A stretch of 64,000 bases of DNA from positions 351,501-415,500 of the forward strand of contig NZ_SRRY01000001.1 in NCBI RefSeq assembly GCF_004792295.1, written 5' to 3'. The notes below the pieces were generated by a model. It had not been told where the DNA came from, ran no database searches, and saw only the letters and a list, made by a program, of their open reading frames with translations. Position numbers and translations under genes: made by a program. Every line of letters begins with the position of its first letter. The first letter of the stretch is position 1. This DNA comes from Pseudoalteromonas sp. MEBiC 03607. GTDB taxonomy: Bacteria; Pseudomonadota; Gammaproteobacteria; Enterobacterales; Alteromonadaceae. Positions 35,876 through 46,220 of the stretch are shown here, piece after piece.

Positions 35876-38638
35876 ATGATAAAGACTAAATTGACGCCGC
35901 TCGCGCTTGTAATTGCAAGCCTGAGCGCGCCGGCTTCAGCTAACCTAATCATCTCTGAATACGTTGAAGGAAGTTCTAACAATAAAGCGGTAGAACTATA
36001 CAACACCTCAGGTGCAGAACTATCGCTTGATGGTTACACCATTTCTTTATACTCAAATGGTAACGGCGATCTTAGTGCTCCTAATAACACCTTAGATTTA
36101 ACTGGTACACTTGCTGCAAATGCGACTTACGTTATTATAAACCCAAGCTCTGCAGATGAATTAAAAGCAAAAGGCAATACCGAATCAACAATCACTTATT
36201 TCAACGGTGATGATGCATTAGTTCTTACTAAAGACGGCGCAATTGTTGATAGCTTTGGCCAACTAGGTGTTGATCCAGGTTCAGCATGGAATGAAGGCGG
36301 CGTTTCTACACAAAATAAAACTCTACGCCGTAAAGCAAGCGTGACCACGGGTCGTACTGATGCAACATCAGCATTCAATCCAAGCGATGAGTGGCAACAA
36401 TTCGACCAAGACGATTTCAGCAATATTGGTTTATACGGTGATAGCACAGAGCCAACACCTGAACCCGATCCAGTAACACCACTTGAGTGTGGCGCAACAA
36501 AAACGCTAATTAGCGCAATTCAAGGTGAAGGGGGTGATAGCCCACTAATTAACACTGAGGTCGAAGTTGAAGGTGTTGTTACAGCTGACTTCCAAGGTGA
36601 TGAGCAACTAAAAGGTTTCTTCATTAGCTCACTGGCTGCTGATGTTGATACAAACCCACTTACCTCTGAAGGTGTATTCGTTTATTTCGCAGATACCGAC
36701 GTTGCTGTTGGTGACCACGTACGTGTTAAAGGTAGCGTGGCTGAATACTTCAGCGCAACACAGCTAGGCGATGTTAGCCAAGTAGAGATCTGTGCGACAG
36801 GTTTATCTACCGATGCAACCGCTATCACTCTGCCAGTTGCCGACGTTGCAGACCTTGAAGCTTACGAAGGTATGTTAGTTACCATAGCGCAACCTCTCGT
36901 GGTTAATAACAACTACGGTCTTGGTCGCTATGGTGAAGTTGACTTAGGTACTGAACGTTTATACCAAGGTACTCAAGTTGCGCTGCCAGGCGATGCAGCC
37001 AATGCTGTTGAAACTGAAAACCTGAAAAAACAAATCTTACTTGATGATGGTTCAACAAAACAAAATCTTGACCCAATTGCCTATCCTGGCACTGGTCTTG
37101 ATGCCTATAACACATTACGTTTAGGTGACACTGTTAATACTATTACCGGTGTGATGGGCTACAGCTTCGACCGTTACCGTATTCACCCGACAGTACAACC
37201 TGAGTTTATTGCATCAAACCCGCGCACAGATGCACCAGAGCTTGCAGAAGGTGCTGATTTACGAGTAGCTAGTTTTAACGTATTAAACTACTTTAATGGC
37301 GACGGTCAAGGCGGTGGCTTCCCAACAAGCCGCGGAGCAGACAGCGAAGAAGAGTTTATTCGTCAGCAAGCGAAAATCGTTAGCGCAATCACTGCTATTC
37401 AGGCGGATGTAATCGGTTTAATGGAAATCGAAAACGATGGTTTCGGTGAAAACAGTGCAATTGCCAGCCTAGTAAAAGCACTCAATGATGAAGATACAGA
37501 AAATAGTTACGCTTTTGTGGACTTTGAAGTTGATCAAATTGGTACTGATGCAATCACTACAGCACTGATTTATCGCTCAAATAAAGTAACTGAAGTTGGT
37601 AAGGCTGCTCATACCACAGTAGCACCTTTCGATTACAGCAATCGCCCGCCAATTGCACAAAGCTTCCAATCGCTTGAAAGCGAAGAAATCTTCACGGTTG
37701 CAGTTGCACACTTAAAATCTAAAGGTGGCTGTGGCAGCGCTGAGGGCAACAATGCTGACTTAGGTGATGGCCAAGCATGTTGGAATGAAATCCGTGTTGC
37801 AGGTGCTAATGCGTATGCCGATTGGTTAGCGACTTACCCAACTGAGATTGAAGATGAAGACATCATCTTAGTAGGTGATATGAACGCTTATGCAATGGAA
37901 GATCCAATCCGTGCATTTGCAGATAAAGGCCTTAAGAGTGCAGTTGCTGAATTAGACGGCGACACCTTAGGTTACTCTTATAGCTTCTCTGGCAGAATTG
38001 GTAGCCTTGACCACGCACTAGTATCTGAGTCATTACTTGGCAAAGTCGTTGCGGCGACAGATTGGCACATTAATGCGGACGAACCAATCAGCCTAGACTA
38101 TAACCTTGAATTTAAGTCTTCAACACAGCAAGCTGGTCTTTATGCTGATAACGCATACCGTGCATCAGACCATGATCCTGTGATTGTTGATATTAAATCT
38201 GCAGAGCCTATTCCTGCAGAGCAGGCGCCTGTAATCGAGGCAAACCAAACGTTTAATATTGTTGAAAATAGCGAGGTAGGTACTGTTATTGGACAACTTG
38301 TATTCTCTGATGGTGATGCTGATTACACACCTGTTGTAAGCTTTAATATTACTGGTGAGCATGCTGATGCAATCGCAATCAGCGCAACAGGTGAAATCAC
38401 CGTAGCTAAAGTACTTGATTACGAACAACAAGATACATTAACACTCATGGTTCGTGCTGAAGATAGCGCGGGTAACTTGTCACAAGAGCAGCAACTTAAC
38501 ATCAATATCACTAACGATGAAGCAGATGATACTCCTGACGAAGTTGAAGAACAGCCGAAAGATAATGATTCAGGTTCATTTGCTTGGTTAAGCTTACTTT
38601 CTTTACCATTTGTATTACGCCGTCGCATGAAAAAATAG
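35876..38638 (+). CDS. Secreted ExeM/NucH-like nuclease with LTD, cadherin-like and GlyGly-CTERM regions
   Basis: A 920-residue exported nuclease. Order: signal peptide (to about residue 22); lamin-tail domain (LIISEYVEGSSNNKAVELYN); OB-like middle part; endonuclease/exonuclease/phosphatase domain (DLRVASFNVLNYF, LMEIENDG, VAHLKSKGG, VGDMNAY, ASDHDPVIVD); cadherin-like repeat (about 790-880); acidic linker and C-terminal GSFAWLSLLSLPFVLRRRMKK tail of the GlyGly-CTERM type, which is cut by rhombosortase and goes with type II secretion. Likely degrades extracellular DNA for nutrients or biofilm turnover. Single gene between terminators. Confidence 0.92.
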   Translation: MIKTKLTPLALVIASLSAPASANLIISEYVEGSSNNKAVELYNTSGAELSLDGYTISLYSNGNGDLSAPNNTLDLTGTLAANATYVIINPSSADELKAKGNTESTITYFNGDDALVLTKDGAIVDSFGQLGVDPGSAWNEGGVSTQNKTLRRKASVTTGRTDATSAFNPSDEWQQFDQDDFSNIGLYGDSTEPTPEPDPVTPLECGATKTLISAIQGEGGDSPLINTEVEVEGVVTADFQGDEQLKGFFISSLAADVDTNPLTSEGVFVYFADTDVAVGDHVRVKGSVAEYFSATQLGDVSQVEICATGLSTDATAITLPVADVADLEAYEGMLVTIAQPLVVNNNYGLGRYGEVDLGTERLYQGTQVALPGDAANAVETENLKKQILLDDGSTKQNLDPIAYPGTGLDAYNTLRLGDTVNTITGVMGYSFDRYRIHPTVQPEFIASNPRTDAPELAEGADLRVASFNVLNYFNGDGQGGGFPTSRGADSEEEFIRQQAKIVSAITAIQADVIGLMEIENDGFGENSAIASLVKALNDEDTENSYAFVDFEVDQIGTDAITTALIYRSNKVTEVGKAAHTTVAPFDYSNRPPIAQSFQSLESEEIFTVAVAHLKSKGGCGSAEGNNADLGDGQACWNEIRVAGANAYADWLATYPTEIEDEDIILVGDMNAYAMEDPIRAFADKGLKSAVAELDGDTLGYSYSFSGRIGSLDHALVSESLLGKVVAATDWHINADEPISLDYNLEFKSSTQQAGLYADNAYRASDHDPVIVDIKSAEPIPAEQAPVIEANQTFNIVENSEVGTVIGQLVFSDGDADYTPVVSFNITGEHADAIAISATGEITVAKVLDYEQQDTLTLMVRAEDSAGNLSQEQQLNINITNDEADDTPDEVEEQPKDNDSGSFAWLSLLSLPFVLRRRMKK

Positions 38639-38656
38639 ACAGCAAAATCAATAACT

Positions 38657-38682
38657 AAAAAGGCCGCTTTTGCGGCCTTTTT
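38657..38682. terminator. Terminator after the nuclease gene
   Basis: AAAAAGGCCGC and GCGGCCTTTTT with a TTTT loop; symmetric, so it can also end the convergent membrane-protein transcript. Confidence 0.93.
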
Positions 38683-38708
38683 AATTTTTTAATGGAGTAA
38701 AAAAGTGC

Positions 38709-39107
38709 TTAAATTGCTTCTTTACGTTGCTCATCTGGTTGGTAGAGAGCCGTTATTGCGCTCTGTTGCTGCTCATCGATTTGCCAATTAAAAAAGCTAT
38801 ATGTTTTACCATTCTCAAGAAAAACCTTAAATATTGTCATAAAGGTCGTTGATTTAAACTCTACACCCTTGATGTCTTCAGCATTGATATAACGCTTGCC
38901 TATGCCCAGTGAATAGCATATTCCCGCATTGTAACAATACAAAAAACGCATCCCTAACAAGCTCAATACCGGAAAAAAAAGCAACACAGGTAATATAAAA
39001 ATTAATAACGAAGCATCAAAAAAACTGCTTATCAATGCAATAAGTATAGCCAGTGCGATCGTGCTTCCTTGTAAAATCCAATTCGGACCTAACTTAATCG
39101 TTTTCAT
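38709..39107 (-). CDS. Small membrane protein with PH-like cytoplasmic domain
   Basis: 132 residues: two hydrophobic helices (about 15-32 and 34-53) and a C-terminal beta-rich part (RYINAEDIKGVEFKSTTFMTIFKVFLENGKTYSFFNW) resembling bacterial PH domains. Function unknown; I know no named homologue. Ribosome site weak (AAAGA). Confidence 0.65.
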   Translation of the reverse strand: MKTIKLGPNWILQGSTIALAILIALISSFFDASLLIFILPVLLFFPVLSLLGMRFLYCYNAGICYSLGIGKRYINAEDIKGVEFKSTTFMTIFKVFLENGKTYSFFNWQIDEQQQSAITALYQPDEQRKEAI

Positions 39108-39505
39108 GAGTATAAATCTTTAATTGATAGTTAAAAGGTGAAAATTAATACAAAATAACTAAAAAACAGGTTGGTTTTGCAATTCTACACAGGTCAAAAT
39201 AGGTACACAAGCGAATAAAAACGACTTAGCCTGCGTCTTTCTACTTTTAGAGTGCAACTCACTAAAAGTACTGTCTTTTATCTCAACATTAATTTTGTAT
39301 GAAAATAATATTAAAAAACACCAACCCACACTTTAGAATCAACGAAAAACAAAAATAATAACTAAAGGATGAATTGTGGTGGATACAATAATCAAGAAGG
39401 ACTGAATAAAAGGTTAATACCAATACACTTAATTAAGTGATCGATTTTGAGGAAATAAAAAACCCGCAACAAGTGCGGGTTTTTTTAAAGAAGTTAAAAG
39501 GCTAA
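39108..39505. other. 398-bp non-coding gap before the EF-G stop
   Basis: AT-rich. It holds the EF-G terminator (39457-39486) and a 9-bp inverted repeat TACTTTTAG (39242-39250) / CTAAAAGTA (39262-39270). No ORF with a ribosome site or known RNA was recognised in the rest. Confidence 0.5.
39457..39486 (-). terminator. Rho-independent terminator of the EF-G gene
   Basis: AAAAAACCCGCA and TGCGGGTTTTTT with loop ACAAG, just downstream of the EF-G stop on the minus strand. Confidence 0.92.
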
Positions 39506-41593
39506 TTACTTAGCAGCTTTTTTCTCTTTTTCTGCAGCGATTACAGTTTCAGCTACGTTCTGTGGACATGGTGCGTAGTGTGAGAACTCCATAGAGAACT
39601 GACCACGACCAGACGTGATAGTACGTAAGTGACCGATGTAACCGAACATTTCTGAAAGTGGTACTTCACCCTTGATGCGAACGCCCATTGCGCCTGCTTC
39701 TTGGTCTTTGATCATACCACGACGACGGTTAAGGTCACCGATTACGTCACCCACGTTGTCTTCTGGAGTGAACACGTCAACTTTCATGATTGGCTCAAGA
39801 AGTTGTGCGCCCGCTTTAGGGATAGACTGACGGAAAGCGCCTTTAGCAGCGATTTCGAACGCGATTGCTGATGAGTCAACTGCGTGGAAAGCACCGTCGA
39901 AAAGTTCAACTTCAACGTCTAACACTGGGAAGCCAGCTAGAACACCTTCTTGCATCATTGATGCGAAGCCTTTCTCAACTGCAGGCCAGAATTCCTTAGG
40001 AACGTTACCACCAACAACTGAAGACGTGAATGTGAAACCTGAGTTAGGCTCACCTGGCTTGATGCGGTAATCGATCTTACCGAATTGACCAGAACCACCA
40101 GATTGTTTCTTGTGCGTGTAGCTATCTTCGATTTCTTTCGTGATAGTTTCACGGTAAGCAACCTGAGGTTGACCAACGATTAGGTCTACGCCGTAAGTAC
40201 GCTTAAGGATATCTACTTTGATATCTAAGTGAAGCTCACCCATACCTTTAAGGATGGTTTCGCCTGAATCTTCGTCAGTTTCAACTTGGAATGAAGGATC
40301 TTCTGCAACCATCTTACCGATCGCGATACCCATCTTCTCGTTACCGCCTTTGTCTTTAGGAGCAACAGCGATTGAGATAACTGGATCAGGGAAGATCATC
40401 GCTTCAAGAGTACATTCGTGCTTAGGATCACATAGAGTGTGACCAGTTTGAACGTTCTTCATACCAACAACAGCGATGATGTCACCCGCTTGTGCTTCAG
40501 TAAGCTCAGTACGCTCGTCAGCTTGCATCTCAACCATACGGCCGATACGCTCTGTTTTACCAGTTGCAGAGTTAAGTACTGTATCACCTTTTTTCATACG
40601 ACCAGCGTAGATACGGATGAACGTAAGTGCACCGAAACGGTCGTCCATGATCTTGAACGCTAACGCTTTAAGTGGCGCATCTGCATCAACAGTTGCAACT
40701 TCACCAGTAGGCTCACCTGTTTCAGGATCAGTTAGAGGCTGTGGATCAACTTCTGTAGGCGCAGGTAGGTAATCTACAACCGCGTCTAGTACTAATTGCA
40801 TACCTTTGTTTTTGAATGCAGAACCACAGAAAGTTGGGAAGAAAGCAAGGTCACGAGTACCTTTACGGATACACGCTTTGATTTGCTCTAGTGAAGGCAT
40901 TTCACCTTCCATGTACGCTTCCATTAGGTCGTCGTCTTGCTCAACAGCAGACTCAACTAACATCTCATGGTACTCTTCAACTTTGTCTACCATGTCAGCT
41001 GGAACGTCTTGTACTTCGTAGTTTTCAGGAAGACCTGTCTCGTCCCAAACGTATGCTTTTTTCTCAAGTACGTCTACAACACCACAGAATTGGTCTTCGA
41101 TACCAATTGGTAAAGTCATAACTAGTGGGTTAGCACCAAGTACTTTTTCAACTTGACCAACTACACGGTAGAAGTCAGCACCCATACGGTCTAGTTTGTT
41201 TACGAAGATTACACGTGCAACTTCTGATTCGTTCGCATAACGCCAGTTAGTTTCTGACTGTGGCTCAACACCACCAGAACCACAGAATACACCGATACCA
41301 CCGTCTAATACTTTAAGTGAACGGTATACTTCTACTGTGAAGTCAACGTGTCCCGGAGTATCGATAACGTTTAAGCGGTGGCCTTTCCACTCACAAGTTA
41401 CAGCTGCTGATTGGATTGTAATACCGCGCTCAGCTTCTTGTTCCATGAAGTCAGTCGTAGACTCACCGTCGTGTACCTCACCAGTCTTATGAATTTTACC
41501 CGTAAGCTTAAGGATACGCTCAGTGGTGGTAGTTTTACCCGCGTCAACGTGGGCGAAAATACCAATATTTCTGTACTTCGATAAATCTGCCAT
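39506..41593 (-). CDS. fusA: Elongation factor G (solitary paralogue)
   Basis: GTPase that drives ribosomal translocation and, with RRF, ribosome recycling. The 695-residue protein has G1 [15 protein letters not shown], switch [12 protein letters not shown]3 DTPGHVDF, G4 NKLDRMGA and EF-G domains II-V with GMGELHLDI and a lysine-rich end. It is not next to rpsL-rpsG as fusA of the str operon is; several Alteromonadales and Vibrio carry such a second copy (general knowledge). Codon use is strongly biased to highly expressed codons. Own promoter and terminator. Confidence 0.94.
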   Translation of the reverse strand: MADLSKYRNIGIFAHVDAGKTTTTERILKLTGKIHKTGEVHDGESTTDFMEQEAERGITIQSAAVTCEWKGHRLNVIDTPGHVDFTVEVYRSLKVLDGGIGVFCGSGGVEPQSETNWRYANESEVARVIFVNKLDRMGADFYRVVGQVEKVLGANPLVMTLPIGIEDQFCGVVDVLEKKAYVWDETGLPENYEVQDVPADMVDKVEEYHEMLVESAVEQDDDLMEAYMEGEMPSLEQIKACIRKGTRDLAFFPTFCGSAFKNKGMQLVLDAVVDYLPAPTEVDPQPLTDPETGEPTGEVATVDADAPLKALAFKIMDDRFGALTFIRIYAGRMKKGDTVLNSATGKTERIGRMVEMQADERTELTEAQAGDIIAVVGMKNVQTGHTLCDPKHECTLEAMIFPDPVISIAVAPKDKGGNEKMGIAIGKMVAEDPSFQVETDEDSGETILKGMGELHLDIKVDILKRTYGVDLIVGQPQVAYRETITKEIEDSYTHKKQSGGSGQFGKIDYRIKPGEPNSGFTFTSSVVGGNVPKEFWPAVEKGFASMMQEGVLAGFPVLDVEVELFDGAFHAVDSSAIAFEIAAKGAFRQSIPKAGAQLLEPIMKVDVFTPEDNVGDVIGDLNRRRGMIKDQEAGAMGVRIKGEVPLSEMFGYIGHLRTITSGRGQFSMEFSHYAPCPQNVAETVIAAEKEKKAAK

Positions 41594-41719
41594 TATTTTA
41601 CTCTTAATAAAGTCGAAAAATTATTCGGCGGGAGTATAGCATTACTTAAAGCGAACATCACCATCGAAGTCGCTTAAAATGCAATCAATTTTATAAAATT
41701 TTTCTATGCTCAGGATAAG

Positions 41720-41739
41720 CGGCACTTTTTATCGTGCCG
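41720..41739. repeat. Short GC-rich hairpin between the response regulator and EF-G
   Basis: CGGCAC and GTGCCG around an 8-nt AT loop. It lacks a following T-run on either strand; may be a weak terminator of the two-component transcript. Confidence 0.35.
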
Positions 41740-41802
41740 ATTAATGAATTTATATGACTAAAATCGTTAATTGAACGGTAATTTACCCGATAAATGATGC
41801 AA

Positions 41803-42531
41803 TTAGCTGTTTGTCATTTTGTAACAGCGCTCGGGGCGACCAATACTTCCGTAGCTCTGATCAGCACTGACTTGCTCAGCCTCAAGCAGATATTCCAGAT
41901 AACGGCGGGCTGTTGAGCGACTAACCCCAACTAAATCACCCATTTGCTGAGCAGTAAAAGCCGTGCCAATATTCGCTTTAAAAGCCTTTAAGATCTTTTG
42001 CAAAGTGAGCTGATCCACCCCTTTTGGTAACCTAACTGGCGCTTTTAATTGTTCTTGCGATCCAAATAAAGTATCAACCATTGACTGGGTAACTTCATCA
42101 GCACCCAACAAACATTGTTGTCTCGCTTCAAATCTTGCCAGCGCTTGATCTAAGCGATTTAGCATTAATGGTTTAACCAAGAAATCACAGGCACCAAGCT
42201 GCATAGCCTTTTCAAGAGTTTCTACTTCTTTTGCTGCAGTTAGCAGCATTACTTCGCTTTTCATTTCTTCGCGGCGTAGTTCATTGAGTAAATCAAGACC
42301 ATTGCCATCAGGTAAATGAATATCTAGCAAAATTAAATCAGCATTAATTGCCGATAACAGTGCTTTCGCTGTGGCAAGATTGCCTGCAATACCCACAACC
42401 TGATATTGCCCCTGACGCAGTGTTTGCCGTGCCCCTTGCTGGCCAGCAACGCCATGAGGAAGTAATAAGTATTGCGCCAATAACTGGGCAACTTCTACTT
42501 CGTCTTCAACAATGACAACCGAGTAAGTCAT
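41803..42531 (-). CDS. CitB/DcuR-family response regulator
   Basis: 242 residues: receiver with acidic pair VEDEVEV, phospho-Asp in LILLDIHLPDGNG and Lys in FLVKPL, then a C-terminal HTH (FTAQQMGDLVGVSRSTARRYLEYL) as in CitB/DcuR. Between helix 1 and strand 2 there is an extra segment (about residues 23-42, LLLPHGVAGQQGARQTLRQG) not found in typical members. Partner of the kinase just upstream; probably activates the porin-tctCBA operon it belongs to. Confidence 0.92.
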   Translation of the reverse strand: MTYSVVIVEDEVEVAQLLAQYLLLPHGVAGQQGARQTLRQGQYQVVGIAGNLATAKALLSAINADLILLDIHLPDGNGLDLLNELRREEMKSEVMLLTAAKEVETLEKAMQLGACDFLVKPLMLNRLDQALARFEARQQCLLGADEVTQSMVDTLFGSQEQLKAPVRLPKGVDQLTLQKILKAFKANIGTAFTAQQMGDLVGVSRSTARRYLEYLLEAEQVSADQSYGSIGRPERCYKMTNS

Positions 42532-42567
42532 GTTCTTTACCTTTTATTTATAGGCTGATCGTTTTTA

Positions 42568-44190
42568 TTATTTTGGAATGTAGACACTTAAACGTGCACC
42601 CATGAGATCAGACTCACCTATTTCTAAACTACCACGACACGAATCTAAGTTGGTTTTAACCAAATAAAGGCCAATACCATGTTCAGCCCCTGACTTAGAG
42701 CTGTATTGTGGTGTAAATACCACATCCTTGTCATCGCCTAAACCAAAGCCACTGTCTTCAACATCAAACAATAATGTTTTACTGGTTTCGTCAACCGTAA
42801 CACGAACCTTAGGGGTACGTGTATCACTGGCTTTAATAGCAGCTTCAATTGCGTTATCAATCAAATTGCCAAGTATCGAGACAACCCGCTCTAGCATATC
42901 TTTACGGGTGATCGATCCTAGTAAGCTGTCTGGATTAAGCTCAAGGATTACATTAAGTTCACGGGCTTTGTGGTATTTACCGACCAGTAAACCAGCTAGC
43001 ACTGGATCTTGGATCCTTTCGAGTAAATGATGGATCTGCGCTTGCGAGCCTTTGCTTTCTTGACCAATTAACTCAATCGCCTGCTCCGTTTGCCCCATTT
43101 GAATTAACGCACCAATTAAGTTTAGCTTGTTTGAGTAATCATGAGTTTGCACTCGTAATAACTCAGCAAAAGCTTGTACTTTGGTTAATTGCTGCGATAA
43201 ATATTCAAGCTCATCCGCAGGGCGCATACTCAGCAAAATACCATCAGCCTCACCTTGCACTTGCAATGCATATCGCGACAACACAATGCGTTTATCAGCA
43301 GCAAATAATTCAAAACCAACAATCGGACGCTGTTGGTTATGCATTAAAAATTCAGCATGTTCAGGAAGCAAATCTTCAAGCTTAAGTGGCTGATGGATAC
43401 AGCTGGTCGGTTTACCGAGGATTTCGCAAGCACGCTGGTTTAAGTTACGTACGTTACCTTCAGGATCGAGGGCGATAATGCCACTACGAACGGTATTCAA
43501 AATAGCATCTTGCTCAGAGAACAGCCTTGCTATTTCGTCAGGTTGTAAACCAAAAATAGCGTTACGAACTCGTTGACCAATATACACCGCAGCCAAAATG
43601 CTCAAACCCACTAACAACAAACCCCAGAGCATGATTTCAGCACTACGAGCACGAATAAGCGGTTCAATTGATTGCACTAAAAAACCAACCGAAACCAGTC
43701 CTATCACTTCACCTTGCTCTGAAAGCACGGGTACTTTGCCACGGATAGACTCACCCAAACTCCCTTTTGCAATCGAGACATACCGCTCACCACGCAGTGC
43801 AGCTTTACTATCACCGCCCACCATAGGTTTACCCAGCTTATCAGAGTCGGGATGAACAATACGGCGGGTATTCCTATCACCGATAACAATAAAGCTCGCT
43901 GCGGTTAGTTCACGAATATGCTCTATTTGCGTATTTAACTCATCAAGCCCTTGCTTGGTTTGTAATGCATATTGCACGTCATCTCGTGAGGCAATACTGG
44001 TTGCTAGCGAAAGTGCTTTATCACCCATGTGGCTATGCAAGCTTTCTGCAGTGATCTGATACACCAAAGCGCCAAACAACACAGCTTGCAAAACACATAG
44101 ACCGGTAACCCAAATGATGAGTCGCGTTTCTAAGCGCTTTGGTTTTTTAACCACATGCTGAAATGGGTTTAGCTTATTGGTGTATCTCAT
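42568..44190 (-). CDS. CitA/DcuS-family sensor histidine kinase
   Basis: 540 residues: membrane helix (about 25-45), periplasmic PASC/sCache-like domain (about 46-180, with HIRELTAASFIVIGD typical of di-/tricarboxylate sensors), second membrane helix (about 183-205), cytoplasmic PAS, H-box QTHDYSNKLNLIGALIQMG and ATPase NLIDNAIEAA, DSGFGL, GIGLYLVK. It should sense the carboxylate taken up by the adjacent transporter. Starts 14 nt after tctA. Confidence 0.92.
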   Translation of the reverse strand: MRYTNKLNPFQHVVKKPKRLETRLIIWVTGLCVLQAVLFGALVYQITAESLHSHMGDKALSLATSIASRDDVQYALQTKQGLDELNTQIEHIRELTAASFIVIGDRNTRRIVHPDSDKLGKPMVGGDSKAALRGERYVSIAKGSLGESIRGKVPVLSEQGEVIGLVSVGFLVQSIEPLIRARSAEIMLWGLLLVGLSILAAVYIGQRVRNAIFGLQPDEIARLFSEQDAILNTVRSGIIALDPEGNVRNLNQRACEILGKPTSCIHQPLKLEDLLPEHAEFLMHNQQRPIVGFELFAADKRIVLSRYALQVQGEADGILLSMRPADELEYLSQQLTKVQAFAELLRVQTHDYSNKLNLIGALIQMGQTEQAIELIGQESKGSQAQIHHLLERIQDPVLAGLLVGKYHKARELNVILELNPDSLLGSITRKDMLERVVSILGNLIDNAIEAAIKASDTRTPKVRVTVDETSKTLLFDVEDSGFGLGDDKDVVFTPQYSSKSGAEHGIGLYLVKTNLDSCRGSLEIGESDLMGARLSVYIPK

Positions 44191-44204
44191 ATCAGTGCCT
44201 TGTT

Positions 44205-45743
44205 CTACGCATGTTGCTCTGCTTGCGTAGCTGCTTTGTCTTTACGACGTTGGACAATATAGTCTTTCAGTGGGAACAACAACACTAAGATCGAAATCAC
44301 AAAAATACTCAGTGTTAATGGGCGGTCCCATAAAAAGCTCAGCGAGCCATCTGAAATCATCATGGCACGGCGGAAGTTTCGCTCAATCATATCACCGAGG
44401 ATAAAGCCAAGTAATAATGGCGCCATCGGGAAAGCTAACAATCTAAGCACCAAGGCCACCAGCGCAAAGCCCACCATCATAAATAAATCAAAGGTGTTAA
44501 ATGACACTAAATACACACCAATTAAGCTGAAGAATAGAATCATCACTGTCAGCACAGATTTAGGCATCGCCAGCACTTTAGCGAAATACGGGATCAACGG
44601 CAGATTCAAAATCAGCAGTACAATATTGCCAAAATACATACTGACAATGACTGCCCAAAACACGCTTGGGTTTTCTTGCATTAACATAGGGCCCGGCTGA
44701 ATACCGTAGGCAATTAATGCACCTAGCATAATTGCTGTGGTACCAGAGCCCGGAATACCTAAAGTCAGTAATGGTACAAATGAACCCGTACAAGCTGCAT
44801 TATTAGCCGACTCAGGTGCGGCTAAGCCACGCATCGAGCCCTTACCAAACTTATCTTTTAGTGCCTTTGGAGCAAGGTTGCGTTCAGTGGCATAGGCCAT
44901 AAAGCTGGCAATCGTTGCCCCTGCGCCCGGTAAAACACCGACAATAAAACCAAGTAAAGATGAACGGCCAACCACAGGAGCCATATCTTTTACTTCTTCT
45001 TTGGTTAGTTTTGTTGAACCGATTTTTGGCGTATCAGGATCATCAATTTTTTTATCAGGTTCAGCTTCAGGGCGCGCCACATTAATCAGTGCCTCTGCCA
45101 GCGCGAACGTTGCCATTGCCACTAATAAAAAGCTAATTCCATCTAATAAATCAGCTTGGCCAAAGGTAAAGCGCTCGGTACCTGAAGAGGGATCAATACC
45201 AATTGTAGCCAGCATTAAACCAAATACCGTCATCATCATAGCTTTTAAAAATTGCCCTTTATTAGAGAATGCAGCAATGGCCGTTAAGCCTAAAAACATC
45301 AGTACAACATAATCAGGCGATTGGAAACTTAATGACACTTTTGCTAATAATGGTGCTGCCACCATCAATAAAATGGCGCCAATCGTCCCGCCTATAAAGG
45401 ATGAATAAGCTGCAATCGCAAGGGCTTTACCTGCTTTACCCTGCTTTGCTAGCGGGTAACCATCAAACGATGACGCTACTGTCCCCGCCACACCCGGCGC
45501 ATTAATCAAAATAGAAGAAGTAGAGCCACCGAATATAGCCCCGTAGTAAACACCCGCCATTAAAATCATGCCCGAATCAGCACCGATGCTGTAAGTGATC
45601 GGGATCATCAACGCAATCGCAGTAATTGGCCCAAGCCCTGGTAGCATACCGATGAACGTGCCAACAAAGCAGCCAACAATCACATATAACAAGTTGTTCC
45701 AGTCGAGTACGGTCGACAAACCTAACATAATTCCATCAAGCAT
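44205..45743 (-). CDS. tctA: Tripartite tricarboxylate transporter large membrane subunit TctA
   Basis: 512-residue permease with about 12 membrane helices. Family sequences GMLPGLGPITAIALMIPITY, GSTSSILINAPGVAGT and a second LGIPGSGTTAIMLGAL are present. Works with TctB and the periplasmic TctC in sodium- or proton-driven carboxylate uptake. Substrate cannot be told from sequence. Confidence 0.95.
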   Translation of the reverse strand: MLDGIMLGLSTVLDWNNLLYVIVGCFVGTFIGMLPGLGPITAIALMIPITYSIGADSGMILMAGVYYGAIFGGSTSSILINAPGVAGTVASSFDGYPLAKQGKAGKALAIAAYSSFIGGTIGAILLMVAAPLLAKVSLSFQSPDYVVLMFLGLTAIAAFSNKGQFLKAMMMTVFGLMLATIGIDPSSGTERFTFGQADLLDGISFLLVAMATFALAEALINVARPEAEPDKKIDDPDTPKIGSTKLTKEEVKDMAPVVGRSSLLGFIVGVLPGAGATIASFMAYATERNLAPKALKDKFGKGSMRGLAAPESANNAACTGSFVPLLTLGIPGSGTTAIMLGALIAYGIQPGPMLMQENPSVFWAVIVSMYFGNIVLLILNLPLIPYFAKVLAMPKSVLTVMILFFSLIGVYLVSFNTFDLFMMVGFALVALVLRLLAFPMAPLLLGFILGDMIERNFRRAMMISDGSLSFLWDRPLTLSIFVISILVLLFPLKDYIVQRRKDKAATQAEQHA

Positions 45744-45746
45744 AAC

Positions 45747-46211
45747 TTAACTCCACAGATTGCCAGGTACTAAGTAAATGCCCAGTACTTGTGTCATTAA
45801 AAACCAAAAAACCACGGCCACAGGCACAGACGCAAACAACAACACTGCCTTACGGCGTTCGCCCATGATAAAAAAGCCCGTAATTAAAAATGCACTGGTG
45901 GCAATTAAAAAGCCGAACGGTTCAAGCATGGCGCTATAAGCAACCATCAACACCAACAGTGCAAAGGTACGTAGTAAGTTGCCCTTACTGAGTAGCTCTG
46001 CTTTTTCTGCTGGTGCTTGCTTTAATAAGTTGGCACCAATCGAAAGTACACACACCACAATACCGAATACCGCATACACTTTTGGTAAAGTTGCTGAAGT
46101 AACGCTTTCGTACTCTTCAAATGGCATAAGTGGAATTTGCCAAGCCACAAGGGCGTAGAGGGTAAAGAGGACCAAGAATAAACTTGGTCCAATTAGTTCA
46201 CGGTTTAACAT
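45747..46211 (-). CDS. tctB: Tripartite tricarboxylate transporter small membrane subunit TctB
   Basis: 154 residues with four hydrophobic helices and little else, as in TctB proteins. Lies between tctC and tctA, 3 nt before tctA. Ribosome site AAGG upstream of the ATG. Confidence 0.9.
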   Translation of the reverse strand: MLNRELIGPSLFLVLFTLYALVAWQIPLMPFEEYESVTSATLPKVYAVFGIVVCVLSIGANLLKQAPAEKAELLSKGNLLRTFALLVLMVAYSAMLEPFGFLIATSAFLITGFFIMGERRKAVLLFASVPVAVVFWFLMTQVLGIYLVPGNLWS

Positions 46212-46220
46212 CGTCTAACC

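Noticed and set aside
40254..41121. Several open frames on the plus strand within the EF-G gene
   Set aside because: All are antisense to a highly conserved, codon-biased gene; compositions and lack of start signals mark them as shadows.
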